Assembly (NCBI GenBank): GCA_022559845.1
Contig: CM040121.1
Location: forward strand, 572,000,140-572,064,139
From: Amorphophallus konjac
Taxonomy: Eukaryota > Streptophyta > Magnoliopsida > Alismatales > Araceae
Direction: 5' to 3'
DNA length: 64,000 bases
The position numbers and the translations under genes are program-made. Numbering within the stretch: position 1 is the first letter of the stretch; each line of letters opens with the position of its first letter. Shown here one piece after another: positions 19,946 to 32,014 of the stretch. The notes below the pieces were generated by a model. That model worked only from the letters and a program-made list of their open reading frames with translations, was not told where the DNA came from and made no database searches.

Positions 19946-22900
19946 ATGGCGGCCGTCACTTACGGTCCCCTCGTCATCGCCACCCATGCACGGGTGGGTT
20001 ACTTGGCGACGCTGATCGCTTTCGGCAGCTTCGCCCCTGTCATCGGATCACCCTACTTTTTGGGCGTGATCCCTGTGGCTGCTTCTCAGCCGATCCCAGT
20101 TTCCCCACCGGCTCCGGTGGCCAATGCGCCACGCACCTCCAACATCGGTGGCCCACCTGAGCACCAGGCTCAGAACCGCCACCACTGGCCCCTAGATCGG
20201 CTCCGACCCGGGTAAGCGTTAGCTCCCGAGGCCAGCCTCGTCCGATCTCCAGCACGGGCCCCGCTCCCCGGATTTCGGTCACTACCGCAGCATCTTCCTC
20301 GGACTTCCAACCCCGAGCCCCAACAAAGCCGGCACCCAACACGGGCTCCCAGCCCCGGGTGCACGACACCTCAACATTGTCCTCGGGCTTCCAACCCCGA
20401 GCTCCAGCAAAGCCGGCACCCAACACGGGCTCCCAGCCCCGGGTGCACGGCACCTGAGCATCTTCCTCGGGCTTCCAACCCCGAGCCTCAGCAAAGCCAG
20501 CACCCAACACGGGCTCCCAACCCCGGGTTCGCGGCTTCTCAGCACCCTCCTCGGGCCCCCAGTCCCGAGCCTCAGCAAAGCCGACGCTCGATACGGGCTC
20601 TCGGCCCCGACTCCCCAGTTCTCCGGCATTTTACTCAGGATCCCGGTCCCGAGCTCCAACGGAACCGGCTCTTCCTGCAGGCCTCCTACCCAGGGGGCAA
20701 GGTTCCTCAGCACCTTCCTCGGGCCTCCCGACCCGAGCCTGGACTACGCCGACACTCACCGCGGGTCCTCAACCCAGGGTCGTCGGCACCTTAGCACTTC
20801 CGACGGCATCGCTTTCCGGTGCAAGAGTGTCATCTCGAGCATCGGCAACACTTCTATCGGCGCGGGCAAGGGCTTATACCCGAGTCTCCCAGTCATCGAC
20901 TCCCGGCGTGGGTCTTGTACCCTGGGGGCCGGTCCCAGTACTTCCGACTGATAGCTCCACGCTATCGGCCGCCGCAGGCCGGGTCTTCTCGGTCTACCAT
21001 CTCGGGGCGGAGTCTTCCTCCACTCCCCAGAAGAAGCGTCGCCACGGCCGTAAAGGCAAGCGGCTCGCTGCTGCAACCAGCAATTCAGGCAAGACTATTC
21101 TTGTCGGTGATTTGCGGATTCGCCTCGATGGGGGTGAACCAATCACACCTCAGGAACGGACCGTTCCCACGATCCCTACCTCCAATCGTTTTGACCTCCT
21201 GCGGCAAACGCGAGAGGATAAGGCGAAGCTCAGAGGAGCGGGCTCCTCGGTAGCAGTCTGGGGGCATTCACATCGGCCCGACTCACGAACTCCCAAGACA
21301 ACCCGTCGGAGGAACGGTGACAAGGGAGATCAACAACCCGATATGAGAAGAATTTGGGTCACCCCAGAGGAAGCTCAAGCCGTTCGAAGGGCGCGTATTA
21401 GAAACCCCCTCCGAGCGCTCAGACGCTGCATCAGGCAGGATGCGACTGGTCCCATAGTAGCACCGTCTGACGACGCCCAATCGTCTAATGTCCCCCGCAC
21501 AAGCAAGCGGAGGCAAAGGCGACCCCGCTCCTGAGCCCTCCAACAGCCTGTCCCGGGCTCTCCTCCGACCGATATCGGGAGTGAGCCCCCTCTGCAACGT
21601 ACCTCGGTCTTTGACAGACTAGGGGCGCCTGTCCGCCCCGAGGGGCACCCGCGGAGGAAGCGGACGGCCCGGTTCATCAACGACGCGGTTCGAGTGTTCG
21701 CGTGCTACACCACCGGACACCAGCCGGACACCCAGTCTGATGACCTGAATCAGCCCCTGTCCCACTTCAGGAGGCCGCGCCATCAGGTTCCGCCGCCTCC
21801 CCCAACAGGTCACATCAGCACTTCTGCCGGACCGCAGTTGTCGGAACGCGCGGAAGAGGTCCCGGTGGAAGACCGCGACCCTCCTGTCAACGCAGAACCG
21901 GTCAACAACGACCTTCCTGCGAACGAGGCTCAAGAAGTGACTCTCGATACTCTCATGAAGGAGAACCAGCATCTGAAGGCCCTCCTGCAAGACCTCCTCT
22001 AGGAACGGGACCTTCATCCTCAGCAACCTGCCAGGCCTCCGGCCGAGGCACCGGCACCGCCGGCGGCCCGCGATCCTGCCAACACCTCAGTGGCGATCGC
22101 CCGAACCTCGTTGGCAGCTGGGTTTGGCACACCCCCGGTTGAGGCCCAGCCACGAGCCTCCAATACGCCAATGCCAGAAAATCTCCTGGCACAACGCCAG
22201 ATGATCGAGCGTATTGTCGAGACAAAGCTCGCCCAGTATGGTGAAGGGGTTGTCACAGTAGATCTCTACAGTGTACCCTACCCGCTTCACCACCGGCTGA
22301 AAAAGCCTCCCCCAGAGTACGCCAAGCCCCCGAAGCTGCAAAAGTTCGATGGGCAGGGGTCGCCACATGAACACTTGGCCTACTATGTTACGGCCATGGG
22401 CGAGTTAGCGTTGGATGAGTCGTACCTCCTCTGCTATTTCGCTACTTCGCTTACGGGAACGGCCTTCCAATAGTATTCCCACCTGAAGCCCAGCTCAGTC
22501 ATCGACTGGGCAGATCTCCAGAAGAAGTTCCTCGACCGCTTTCAAACAGCCGAGCGAAAGATCTCCCTGGCCGAGCTCTGCTCTCTCCGACAAAGGAAGG
22601 GCGAGAGCGCCCTCGACTTCATCAAAAAATGGCGAGACCTCAGCATGAGGTGTGTCAACCCGCCAGTCCAGGAAGATGCCATTACTATATGCCGGCGGGG
22701 TTTGGCAGCTGAGGTCAGCGAGAAGCTTCTCGGCGCCAACATCAAAGGCTTCGACCAGCTCAATTCGACAGTCGCCGAAATAGAGATGTTTTTCGCCGAC
22801 AACTCGAGCTATACTCTAGCAAAGGGTAAGCAAGCGCGAGAACACCAGTTCGGTAAGGAGGTGAATATTGTTGAATTCACCCCTGCCGCCAAAGCCAATA

Positions 22901-24405
22901 AAGAGGCCGAACCAAGCGGCTCTGACAAAAAGCCAGTGGACAAGCCGGCCGCTCCTTCCTTCTCAGAGTGCATGAAGACTCCCTTCTCATTCAAGAAGGA
23001 ACATACGAAGATGTTCTTCGAACTCTGTATGGCCCAGAAGATTGTTGAGCTGCCAGAAATCCGCAAGCCGGACGAGGCCCTGAAGACCGACGATCCAAGC
23101 TATTGCCCGTATCATTGCATGCTGGGCCACTCAATTGAAGACTGCTATGTCTTCAAGACCCAGGCGCATAAGCTGATCCGAGACGACTTTGTTAAAATGA
23201 AAAGCGGTCTCGTCGATCCTCCGCAACCACATACGTGGTCCAGACCAGCTAAGGCAGCACGTGTGGTCCACTACCTGGCCAGCGTGATCCACATGATGGC
23301 TGCGTTCTCTCTCTCCGACATCGAAGCAGGGGAGCTCAGCACCAGTCAGGGCGAACATTCGCTCTGGTATCCGGGGTGGAGGCCCTGGCATGATCACATA
23401 CCCCTCTCCTTCCCCAGGGAGAGAACCCGGCGACTCTTCGATATCCTCGTCGAGAGGGGGCAAATCATGCCCCGCGATTCGCCTGCAGACTACACCCATT
23501 GGGACCTTAGTCACCCCCAATATTGCCCCTTCCACGCCAGAATCTCCCACCCGATCGAGTCCTGTGAGGAAGTTCAATACCTCATCCAAGAACAGATCCA
23601 GTGGGAGCAGATCGATGCGGAGGGGAACTCCATGTCACTTGTCAGGCTTCGGCAAGCTGTTGAAGAAACCCTGAGCATCGCCAGGGATACGCCAGAGCGG
23701 CCAGACTCGCCTCAAGAAAACGGGCACGGACTGCCTTACCAGCATCCTCCAGAATGGCTCGAGTTTCGGGCCGACAACCAAGACGCGCTCGAGCGATTGC
23801 AAAGGCGTAGAGAGCGGAATGCCAGTCAAGAGACGGAACCGACCAACTTCTCGGTCAACGTCGTCTATCCCCCTGCTCCTCCGGCCCCTGTGGGCTCCCA
23901 GACATCAACATCCGGCCAGCCAACCCCAGCCACTTCGGCTATGCGGTGGCGGTCCTGGTGGGAGCTGGAATCTCTCCCTCTCCCCGAAGAAGACACTGCC
24001 AGGCTCCTCCGGGTCCTTCTTGGCCGAGAGGACGTTCTGGTGGGTGAGACGACGATGGGCTCCTCAGCTCTCTCTCGTCCTCCCCATGTCCTATCTCCGT
24101 CTCTGGCGTCCGTAGATAGGAAGGGAAAGCAAAAGCAGGGTGAGGTCCCGGCTCAGCCGTGTCACGCCCCCTCAGCTGATGGGCCGTCGGGTCCTCCCCG
24201 CCTACCCTTTAACACAATCCAAAGTACAAAGAAGACATTTTCGGAGTCTTCAACGGCTTCGATTCAAGCGGCGGGCCCACCGCCACAAGGCTCAGTCAGT
24301 CCGCAGGGTCGGGGTAACTGCTCAGAGCAACAATATCCTGCGACGTCTTTTGTTGTCGCTAGACCCGGCCCTCAGCATGATCACAAGGGCAAGGCTAAGG
24401 AGTAG
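19946..24405 (+). pseudogene. Tat Gag, long, with internal repeats; broken
   Basis: The likely start is ATG 19946 (MAAVTYGPLV). That frame runs to TAA at 20213, but the conserved reading moves to another frame by about 20180. From there one frame runs to TAG 24403, broken only by stops at 20455, 21532, 22000 and 22471. Residues encoded at 20293-20790 form a 28-residue tandem repeat. The capsid-like gag domain is at about 22320-22810: PKLQKFDGQGSPHEHLAYY, then WADLQKKFLDRFQTAERK and LRQRKGESALDFIKKW. Cys/His clusters at about 23080-23560 (YCPYHCMLGHSIEDC; YCPFHARISHPIESC) look like two CxxxH-type finger repeats typical of large Tat Gags. The stops fit C-to-T or G-to-A changes. Confidence 0.82.
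20293..20790 (+). repeat. 84-bp tandem repeat encoding a 28-residue unit in Gag
   Basis: About six units begin at roughly 20293, 20377, 20461 and every 84 bases after. The peptide core is FQPRAPAKPAPNTGSQPRV. The first three are nearly identical, and later ones drift (PQSRASAKPTLDTGSRPRL). Unit length is a multiple of three, and only one stop (20455) occurs, so the array was kept in frame. Confidence 0.85.
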
Positions 24406-25422
24406 GACAACCAGCACATCCCTCAGTTCGCTTCTCGACAAAAGCTCTCGCCACCGCGGGTAAGGCACCAAACCGCGCACACGTCTTCGGACGCCAGTCC
24501 CAGTATTCCGGCATACCAGGAGTTGCCGCTCGAGGTAATCGAGCAGGCGATCAACGCCACCTTCCAGATACAACGAGCGGAGGCGCCTGGATTGAGATCC
24601 GGGCGAAGAAGAGTCGTCGACCTCGCCCCACCAAGGCACTACCCCGGGGACATCCTCATGGGATTTATCAACTCCGGCCCACCACCTCTCCCTCCTACTC
24701 CCTTGGAGACCGCTATTGCAAAGAGACGGGAGAAAAATAGGAGGAAGAACCTCAGAAGGCGGCTCAAGAAACAAGCTGAACAAGTAGCCGCCCTACAATT
24801 ACCAGCTGAGCCAACGCCTCTCCAAAGTCTCCATCGGCTCATTGATGACCTGGAGGAATACGTTCCTCCTCGTCATACCGGGGCTCTCCCACTTGACAGC
24901 TATATCCCGTGGGAAGAAGTGCAGAAACGAGCCCGCCTAGGAAATTGGGTCCAAGAGATGATCCAAAAGCTCAAGAACGGCGAAAGACTCCTGATCCCGG
25001 ATAAGCTCTCCTTGTGCTATAAGGACAAGGAGATCACAACAGAGCAGCTAGAAGAAATGCTTCGAGGATGCACCTGTAACATGGTGGCCATCCCACCTCC
25101 TGATGATATCAACGCTTCTCGGCGAGGTGAGCCTGTGGCCTCTCGAACCAGACAAAGAACCACTGCCCCGCTTGGGCTACAGCTAGCTCCAGAACACACA
25201 GGCCGCGGCCGAGGTCGTGGCCGGGGACGCGGTAGAGGCCTCGGGAGAACTCCTGAGTTACCCCTCTCCCCGTCCATCTTCGATCCGGAGCGAATCATCC
25301 TCTTTCGAGGAGAGAAACCTGCCCCCATCTCGGAGGTAGAAATTCGGAACGGACCCGACATCTTCGATCCTGTCGGTATCGAAGAGGTTCCCGCCGGCCT
25401 CCCGGTCTCTGCACCAGCTTAG
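24406..25422 (+). pseudogene. Tat gag-pol linker region, unknown domain
   Basis: The frame continues after TAG 24403 to TAG 25420. It contains a basic coiled stretch (KRREKNRRKNLRRRLKKQ), PLDSYIPWEEVQKRA, an LNWV/KNGERLLIPDKL segment, and an RG-rich GRGRGRGRGRG patch near 25205-25245. The helical segment could be an RNA-binding or spacer domain between Gag and protease; I recognise no named domain. The terminal stop may be natural or a mutation. Confidence 0.6.
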
Positions 25423-26358
25423 GCTTCTTCTGTGGAACAAGCGGGACCGTCCGGCAAGGACAGGCCAGCCCGCCAGTTATCCCTAGAAGAGCCATCCTTG
25501 GCACCCCTGTTCCAAGAGTCCACCGGCGATCAGGGTCAGTCTGATCCCAACGATAAAGGCAAGGCAATGCAACTTTCCGACGGAGAGCGGCACGGCAGCT
25601 CGCAGAAAGCCCAGCCCGACATACTACTCTCCTTGGAGGACGCTCGAGCCCGAGCCGACCGGAAGGTCCTCCATCAGATGAAGCGCTTCCCAGCCAGCAT
25701 CACAATCTGGGAAGCCATAGCGTGGAGTAAAGAGCTGAGAGAAACTCTCATCAAAATACTCCAGGAGCCAGAAGCTTACGAGGCACATGTCGCGGAAATG
25801 AAGACAGCAGCCTATGAAGCCTTCACCGCCACCGTCTCCTTTACGGAGAAGGACATGTTGCTATCCCCTCCATGCCACAATCGTCCTCTCTACATGAAAG
25901 GGAAGGTCAATGGGCATGATGTGAACCGGATTCTGGTGGACGCTGGCGCCGCTGTCAACATTATGCCGCTCAAAACATTCAAGACTTTATATCTGACCCC
26001 ATACCTCCAGAAGGTTCAAGCAGTCAAGATATCCGGCTTCAACCAAAACACCGAGGATGTCCTCGGTCGGGTGGACGTCGACCTGGTGCTCGATGATTTC
26101 ACCTCCAAGGTGACATTCTACATCATCGATGCCAACACATCATATAAGATGCTACTGGGTAGACCCTGGCTCCATGAAAATTGGGTCGTCCCGTCAACTC
26201 TCCACCAATGTATCAAGTATGCCAAGGGCGGGGAGCAACACACGGTCTTTGCAGACCTGCCACCGTTCACACCAGCAGAATGCAACCTGGCCGACGCTGC
26301 GCTCTACTTCAAGGGGATTAGTCCGTACCCTGTGATCAAGAGCAGGAGCAACGACTGA
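25423..26358 (+). pseudogene. Tat protease region
   Basis: This is a retropepsin-type aspartic protease that would process the polyprotein. The active-site block is ILVDAGAAVNIMPLKTF (about 25935-25985), where the usual D-S/T-G is DAG, so the catalytic loop is altered in its second residue. The flap/strand segment VDVDLVLDDF and the MLLGRPWLHEN motif (about 26150) follow. The frame starts after TAG 25420 and ends at TGA 26356. It continues in the same frame as Gag. Confidence 0.82.
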
Positions 26359-27423
26359 CTCTCAGAGGAAGATGATGACGATCTCTTCTCCGTGGACGAA
26401 GAGAAGGCTAAGCTTCATCGGCTACGCCTCAACTCCAGGTCAACTCCAGACCTCCCCGAAAGGCGCAAAATCGACTTTGAGGCCAACCTCATTAGTCGAG
26501 CTATTGGCAAGAGTATATGCTTGCCCCCAGACTCCATCCAGTTCCCATGTGCCTCCGAAGAACACAACGTTGAGCCGTTGACAACATTTGTTGTCACCTT
26601 CAAGCGACAACGTAGAAATAAGAGGAAGGCCAATAGGGACAAACCCATTGTCTTCTATAAGGGAGACATGGTCCCTCAAGCCCCACCAGAGGATGACTTC
26701 GGCTGGTCCAGGCGAGCCGATGATACCCCTGAAGCAGTCCAAGTACTGGACGACCTACCGCTGCATATTCGGGAAATGTGTCTAAAACAACACATCCCTC
26801 AATGGCAAGATTCTGCGCGACGTGAATATTTTCACCGACTGTGGACCCCTTCTCAGGTCTGGGGGCAGCCCCCGTCCTTTTATAAGGATACCAGAGGACT
26901 TGGCTACGACCAAGACCCGGACTTTCACGTCTACTACGCAGTTAATGTCATAGGATTGGCGCAGCCGGTCGATGACCGGGCAAAAGTCGAAGCCAAATTC
27001 GACAGCTCTGGGGATGAGGAAGAAGAGATTCTGATCCCGATCCCCGTCAAAGCTAACACTCCAATCCAAGCAGTCGAGGAATCGTCCTCGCCTCCCTGCC
27101 AAGATAAAGGGGCCGAAGAAGCTCCTCCGGTTACTCAGCTAGTCGAAGGACCCAGCTCAACAAACCCTCCTGATGAGGGGGATATCCTTGATACTAGCTG
27201 CGGAGGATTGCCAGCTTTACCAGGCAACCCTGGGGAGACCTCAACAACCCCGGTTGACAACTGCTGGCCAAATGCCGGCGGCCCAGATCAATCCCTGGTG
27301 GATCCCATCGACAATCACTCTCCAGCCCCATCGACATCAACTGGTGGCTTCGAGAATCAAGAGATGCATGAAGCCGACACCGACGATGAGGATTTCATCG
27401 ACTTCTAACCCGCTCCTCCCTAA
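26359..27423 (+). pseudogene. Tat PR-RT linker region
   Basis: The frame runs from 26359 to TAA 27406, with a second TAA at 27421. It includes VTFKRQRRNKRKANRDKP and an acidic C-terminal part (SSGDEEEEIL, ADTDDEDFIDF). No catalytic motif is seen. Tat elements often carry a long poorly conserved linker here. Confidence 0.6.
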
Positions 27424-29095
27424 CTCGAGGACAGCTTCCAAGCGACCGTGGATGAGCTCGTTGAAATCAACCTGGGCGAAGATGAAGCCCCCCAGCCCAC
27501 ATTCGTCAGCGCTCTCCTTACAGACGCAGAAAGGCGGGATTACAAGCAACTCCTGCTTGAGTACAAAGACTGCTTCGCCTGGACGTACCGGGAGATGCCG
27601 GGGCTAGACCCCTCCGTAGCGGAGCACGAACTAGCAATTTTTCCCTCGGTCACTCCAGTCAAACAGCCGCAGCGGTGCATGCGCCATGAGCTGGAGCTCC
27701 AGGTCGCGACCGAAGTCAATAAAATGGCGGAGGTCGATTTCATCGAGCCATGTATCTATCCGATCTGGCTCGCCAACATAGTTCCAATTAAGAAGAAAAA
27801 CGGTCAAGTCCGTGTCTGCGTCGACTTTCGGGACCTCAACAAAGCTTGTCCGAAGGACGACTTCCCAGTCCCAATCACAGAAACGATGGTCGACATGACC
27901 ACTGGACATGAGGCCTTGTCTTTCATGGACGGGTCGTCCGGGTATAACCAAACTTGGATGTCCCTCAAAGACAAGAACCACACGGCCTTCAGATCCCCCA
28001 AAGAGATTTTCAACTACAAGCGCATGCCCTTCGGTTTGAAGAGCTACTTACCAAAGGGCCATGACCAAAATATTCGACGAGATGCTGCACAATACCGTCG
28101 AATGCTACGTCGACGACCTCGTCGTCAAGACTAAAAGGCGAGAAGACCATTTGCGCGATTTACGCCAAGTCTTCGAGCGTCTCCGACAATACGGGCTCAA
28201 GATGAACCCTATGATGTGCGCCTTTGGCATATCCAGTGGCAAATTTCTCGGCTTCATCGTCAGGTATCGAGGAATCGAGGTGGACTCTGGCAAGATCAAA
28301 GCAATCCGGGAGCTTCCACCACCCAGCAATATCACCGAGCTCAGGTCCTTCCAAGGGAGGCTGACCTATATTCGGAGGTTTATCTCTAACCTCTCCGGTC
28401 GGTGCGCGCCTTTCGGCAAGCTGATGAAGAAAGACGTCCCATTTGTATGGGACTCGGAATGCCAGGTGGCTTTCGAGCAAATCAAGGAATACCTTCTTAC
28501 TCCTCCAGTTCTGGGGGCACCAGTTAAGGGTAAACCCCTTATCCTCTATATTGCTGCCATGGACGCCTCCCTAGGAGCTCTCTTGGCGCAAGTCAACGAG
28601 GAAGGTAAAGAGCAGCCCCTCTATTACCTCAGCCGGAAGCTAATCGGTGCCGAGTACCGTTACTCCCCCATGGAGAAAGTCTGCTTGGCATTGGTGTTCG
28701 CTGTCCAGAAGCTGCGGCATTACCTCCTGTCCCATCGAGTCGAGCTCATATCTAAGCACGACCCTCTGAAATATCTCCTTCGACAACCCGTCCTCTCAGG
28801 CAGACTGGGAAGGTGGGCGCTCTTGTTGATGGAGTACGACATTACTTATGTCCCCAGAAAAGTAATTAAGGGACAGGGTATGGCCGAATTCTTGGCAGCC
28901 CATCCAGTGCCAGACGACTCGCCTTTCAGCTCGGAGCTCCCGGACGAGGAGTCCGTTGCTGTTCAATCACAACAATCGGTTGAACAGAGCGGAGATGTCT
29001 TGCATTACTGGTTGCAAAGCGCTCTCACAACAGCTGTTGTTCAATCACAACAACCAGTTGAACAGAGCGGAGATGTCTTGCATTACTGGCAGTAA
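27424..29095 (+). pseudogene. Tat reverse transcriptase and RNase H, frameshifted
   Basis: RT starts with YKDCFAWTYREMPGLDP and continues through ANIVPIKKKNGQVRVCVDFRDLNKACPKDDFP and SFMDGSSGYNQ to KRMPFGLKS. At about 28043 the frame shifts by what looks like an 8-base deletion just after GLK. The new frame has the catalytic CYVDDLVVKT (about 28105), SFQGRLTYIRRFISNL, and RNase H (ILYIAAMDASLGALL, QPLYYLSRKL, VELISKHDPLKYLL). The stop is TAA 29093. RNase H here has an ISKHDP block where TDH-type residues are usual, so it may be inactive, as is typical when a second RNase H is present. Confidence 0.88.
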
Positions 29096-29114
29096 AGCGC
29101 TCTCGCAACTAGCA
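28959..29114. repeat. 78-bp tandem duplication in pol
   Basis: GTTCAATCACAACAA starts two copies 78 bases apart. Both encode VQSQQ(S/P)VEQSGDVLHYW. Each contains a GTTCAA...TTGAAC palindrome. It sits exactly between the RT-RNase H part and the second RNase H. Confidence 0.85.
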
Positions 29115-29580
29115 TACCTTATTGGGAGCTCTACTTAGATGGCGCTTCACGAGGGATTACTCGGAGCAATCAGGATCCAGCCACCACGGCAAGCGCCGGC
29201 ATTGTTTTCCTGACTCCTCAGGGCGGAGTTCTGTACAATTCCTGTGCCCTCATGAAATCCCTGACCAACAATGAAGCTGAATATGAAGCTCTGCTCATTG
29301 GGCTCCAGATGGCTCTCCACATGGGCATCAAATGCCTCAAAGCCTACGGGGACTCCCAGCTGATAGTCTGGCAGGTCCTCGGCGTCTATGACGTGCGGAA
29401 ACCGGAGTTGGTCCCGTACCATGCCGCCGTCACGAGATTAACCCAGAAATTCTATTTCTTTGAGATAGATCATGTCCCTAGAAGCAGCAATGCTCAGGCA
29501 GACGCCCTGGCAAAACTGGTTGCGGCTATCAAACTCCCGCCCGAGGGCGAGGTCGACATCGTCATCAAACATAGAAGACT
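29096..29580 (+). pseudogene. Tat second (archaeal-type) RNase H
   Basis: It follows TAA 29093 in the same frame. The block YWELYLDGASRG carries the first catalytic Asp, LTNNEAEYEALLIGLQMAL the Glu, AYGDSQLIVWQV the second Asp, and RSSNAQADALAKL the last Asp. An added RNase H before integrase is characteristic of the Tat lineage and is thought to supply the active enzyme while the first one degenerates. All four acidic positions look intact here. Confidence 0.87.
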
Positions 29581-30951
29581 GATGCCGAGTTCACTTGAAG
29601 ACAACACCGGTCTCACCATTTATGAGGTCCACGACCTCGACCAGAATACTCCTCCAGAAGGAGAAGATTGGCGACAACCGATCATAAAACTCAAGAAAGG
29701 GTGGCTCCCTCCTGACCGAGCTCAAAGGGTCCAGCTACTCCGCCGAGCAACCTCTTATGAGTTAATTGGCGACTCCCTATATCGATTCGTCCACGAGAAG
29801 GACAAGTCAATTCTCCTGAGATGCGTCTCTCCAGCAGAGGCTCGAGCCATCATGCAGGAAGTCCACTCCGGATTGTGCGGTGCGCACCAGGCCGGAGATC
29901 GAATGAAGCACAGCATCAAGCTCAAAGGCTTATACTGGCCAACCATGTACGTGGATTGCGTCTAGTACGCCTGTACATGTCATCGGTGCCAACCTTTCGG
30001 CCCAGTGCCCAGAAGACCCCCTAACCCACTGCGTCCAACAGCCCCCACTTGGCCTTTCGCTGAGTGGGGCATGGACATCGCGGGGCCTTTCCCGCCGTCT
30101 TCCAAGGGCCATAAATACATCTTGGCCGCCACTAACTATTTCTCTCGCTGGGCGGAGGCTCTTCCTTTGCGAGAAGTCACCGGCGAGGTGGTTGCTAGAT
30201 TCGTCCGGCACAACATTATTTACCGGTTCGGTACCCCCAGTCGCATCGTGTCCGACAATGGGACGCCGTTCAAGAATAGGGCCGTGTACCAGCTAGCGGC
30301 CAAGTTTCACATCGACTGGAGAACCTCTTCGGTCTATAACCCCCAGGCCAACGGCTTAGCGGAAGCCTTTAACAAGACCCTCTGCAAGCTCCTGGCTAAA
30401 ATGGTTAGCCACCGGAAACGTGATTGGGGCGAGAAGGTCCTCGAGGCACTGTGGGCTTACCGGACGGTCTACAAAACTCCTACGGGGTGTTCGCCGTTCA
30501 ACCTTGCCTATGGGGCAGAAGCCGTTGTCCCCATTGAAGTCCAGTTAGCCTCTTATCGCGTGGCGATCCACACTGGCCTCGCCGGCCCAGATGAAAATGA
30601 ATACCAGAGAAGGCTAGAGGAGCTCGTCGATCTAGAAGGCAAACGGCTCGAAGCCTACAAACACCTGCAAGTATACCAGGCCCGTCTGGTCTGGGCCTAT
30701 GATAAGCTCGTCAAGCAGCGAGCCTTCAAGCAAGGTGACCTCGTCATGATCAAGGAAAAGGGAGTCATGGCGGGGCGCCCCAGTGGATACAGCCGAATTG
30801 ACGAGGCCCATATATCGTCCGTAACGTCTACGAGGGCGGGGCCTACACGTTCGTCGACCACAAAGGTCACTGACCCTTCCCGCCTCTCAATGGCAAGCAT
30901 ATGAAGCTGTACTATGCACCTGAACACGAATTCGCGCGCCAGCCAGACTGA
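29581..30951 (+). pseudogene. Tat integrase, broken
   Basis: The zinc-binding region is near 29830-29990 (EVHSGLCGAHQAGDRMKH ... CHRCQ), with TAG at 29963 inside it. The core has AEWGMDIAGPFP (first Asp), RIVSDNGTPFKN (second Asp) and QANGLAEAFNKTL (Glu), so the D,D,E triad is present. After about 30790 the frame shifts. The C-terminal tail continues in another frame (GPYIVRNVYEGGAYTF ... HMKLYYAPEHEF) with TGA at 30871 and ends at 30951. No chromodomain is seen, as expected outside the chromoviruses. Confidence 0.88.
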
Positions 30952-31962
30952 GGTGCGTGTTCCAGCTACTACCAGTGAGGTCGCCCCTCCCCCGGGGAGG
31001 GTCGGACTAGTCAGTTTCCCCAGTCTTCAATTCCCAGTCAAGCAGCAGGGCCATCCAAGCCCTCCCAGAACCACCGCCGGGCATTCTTGGGGACTAATTC
31101 CCTGTCCTCGTTCTCGTCACCACGAGAGCAAGGGCACCTCTACGTCGGCACCAATCCAGCCGTCAGGCTCCCAGGTAAGTAAAAAAAAAACAACAAAAAA
31201 CAAAAAAAATGGGGTTGAAAATAGAGATACTCCGGCAGACTTAGCTGTCCTCTTTTGCAAGAAGGCGGCTGGGGGCAAAAAGGCCAGCAACCCGGCTGAG
31301 GTGAAAGCCCGAAAGGGCACCTCAGGCAAAATGAGGAAACCCCTCGGCGTGAAAACCCGCAAGGGTGCGTCGGAAAAAGCTAAAGGGGGTCGGCTCTGGC
31401 GAAAACCCGAAAGGGCGGTAGAGCCGATAACGAGAAAGCCTTCTTATCCCCGCCAGTCGGGGTGGCGTCCCACCCATTCCTCGGCAAATCATTAGCCCCA
31501 CCGAATGCCAACCTTCCATCAACTCACATTGCCAGAGCACTGATCCTACGATCTCCAGTTAACCTTACACCACCTTGCTTAGCTCATACCACCTTCGGCC
31601 CTCGCTTCGATGCGGCGGGCCGACAACTCTCTGTGGCGGTATAACATCCCAATTGCCATCCCAGCAAATCCCAATCCCAGCCTATCCCCAGATTCTTACC
31701 AGTCCACACCACTGCATTCCGCACCTTCTGTAAATCCAGAGCTCCCGAGTCTGTTCTCCCAGTAATCCCTGACTCTTCCCAGCCATAACTCCCTTCACAT
31801 CCGGCCATAACAAAATGACCCCCATCTCCATGACTTGGCAACTTGTGAAAACCCCTATTAAAGGAGGAACAAAATCCGGTCATTTACAATCTCCAGTTCC
31901 AGATTATGTCCTCTGACAGCAGCATGTTAGGGACAATGATTTCAAGAATATACATATATATA

Positions 31963-32014
<52 letters not shown>

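Noticed and set aside
20040..20713. Reverse frames (143-156 codons) opposite Gag
   Set aside because: Shadow of the 84-bp repeat; the forward frame matches the rest of Gag.
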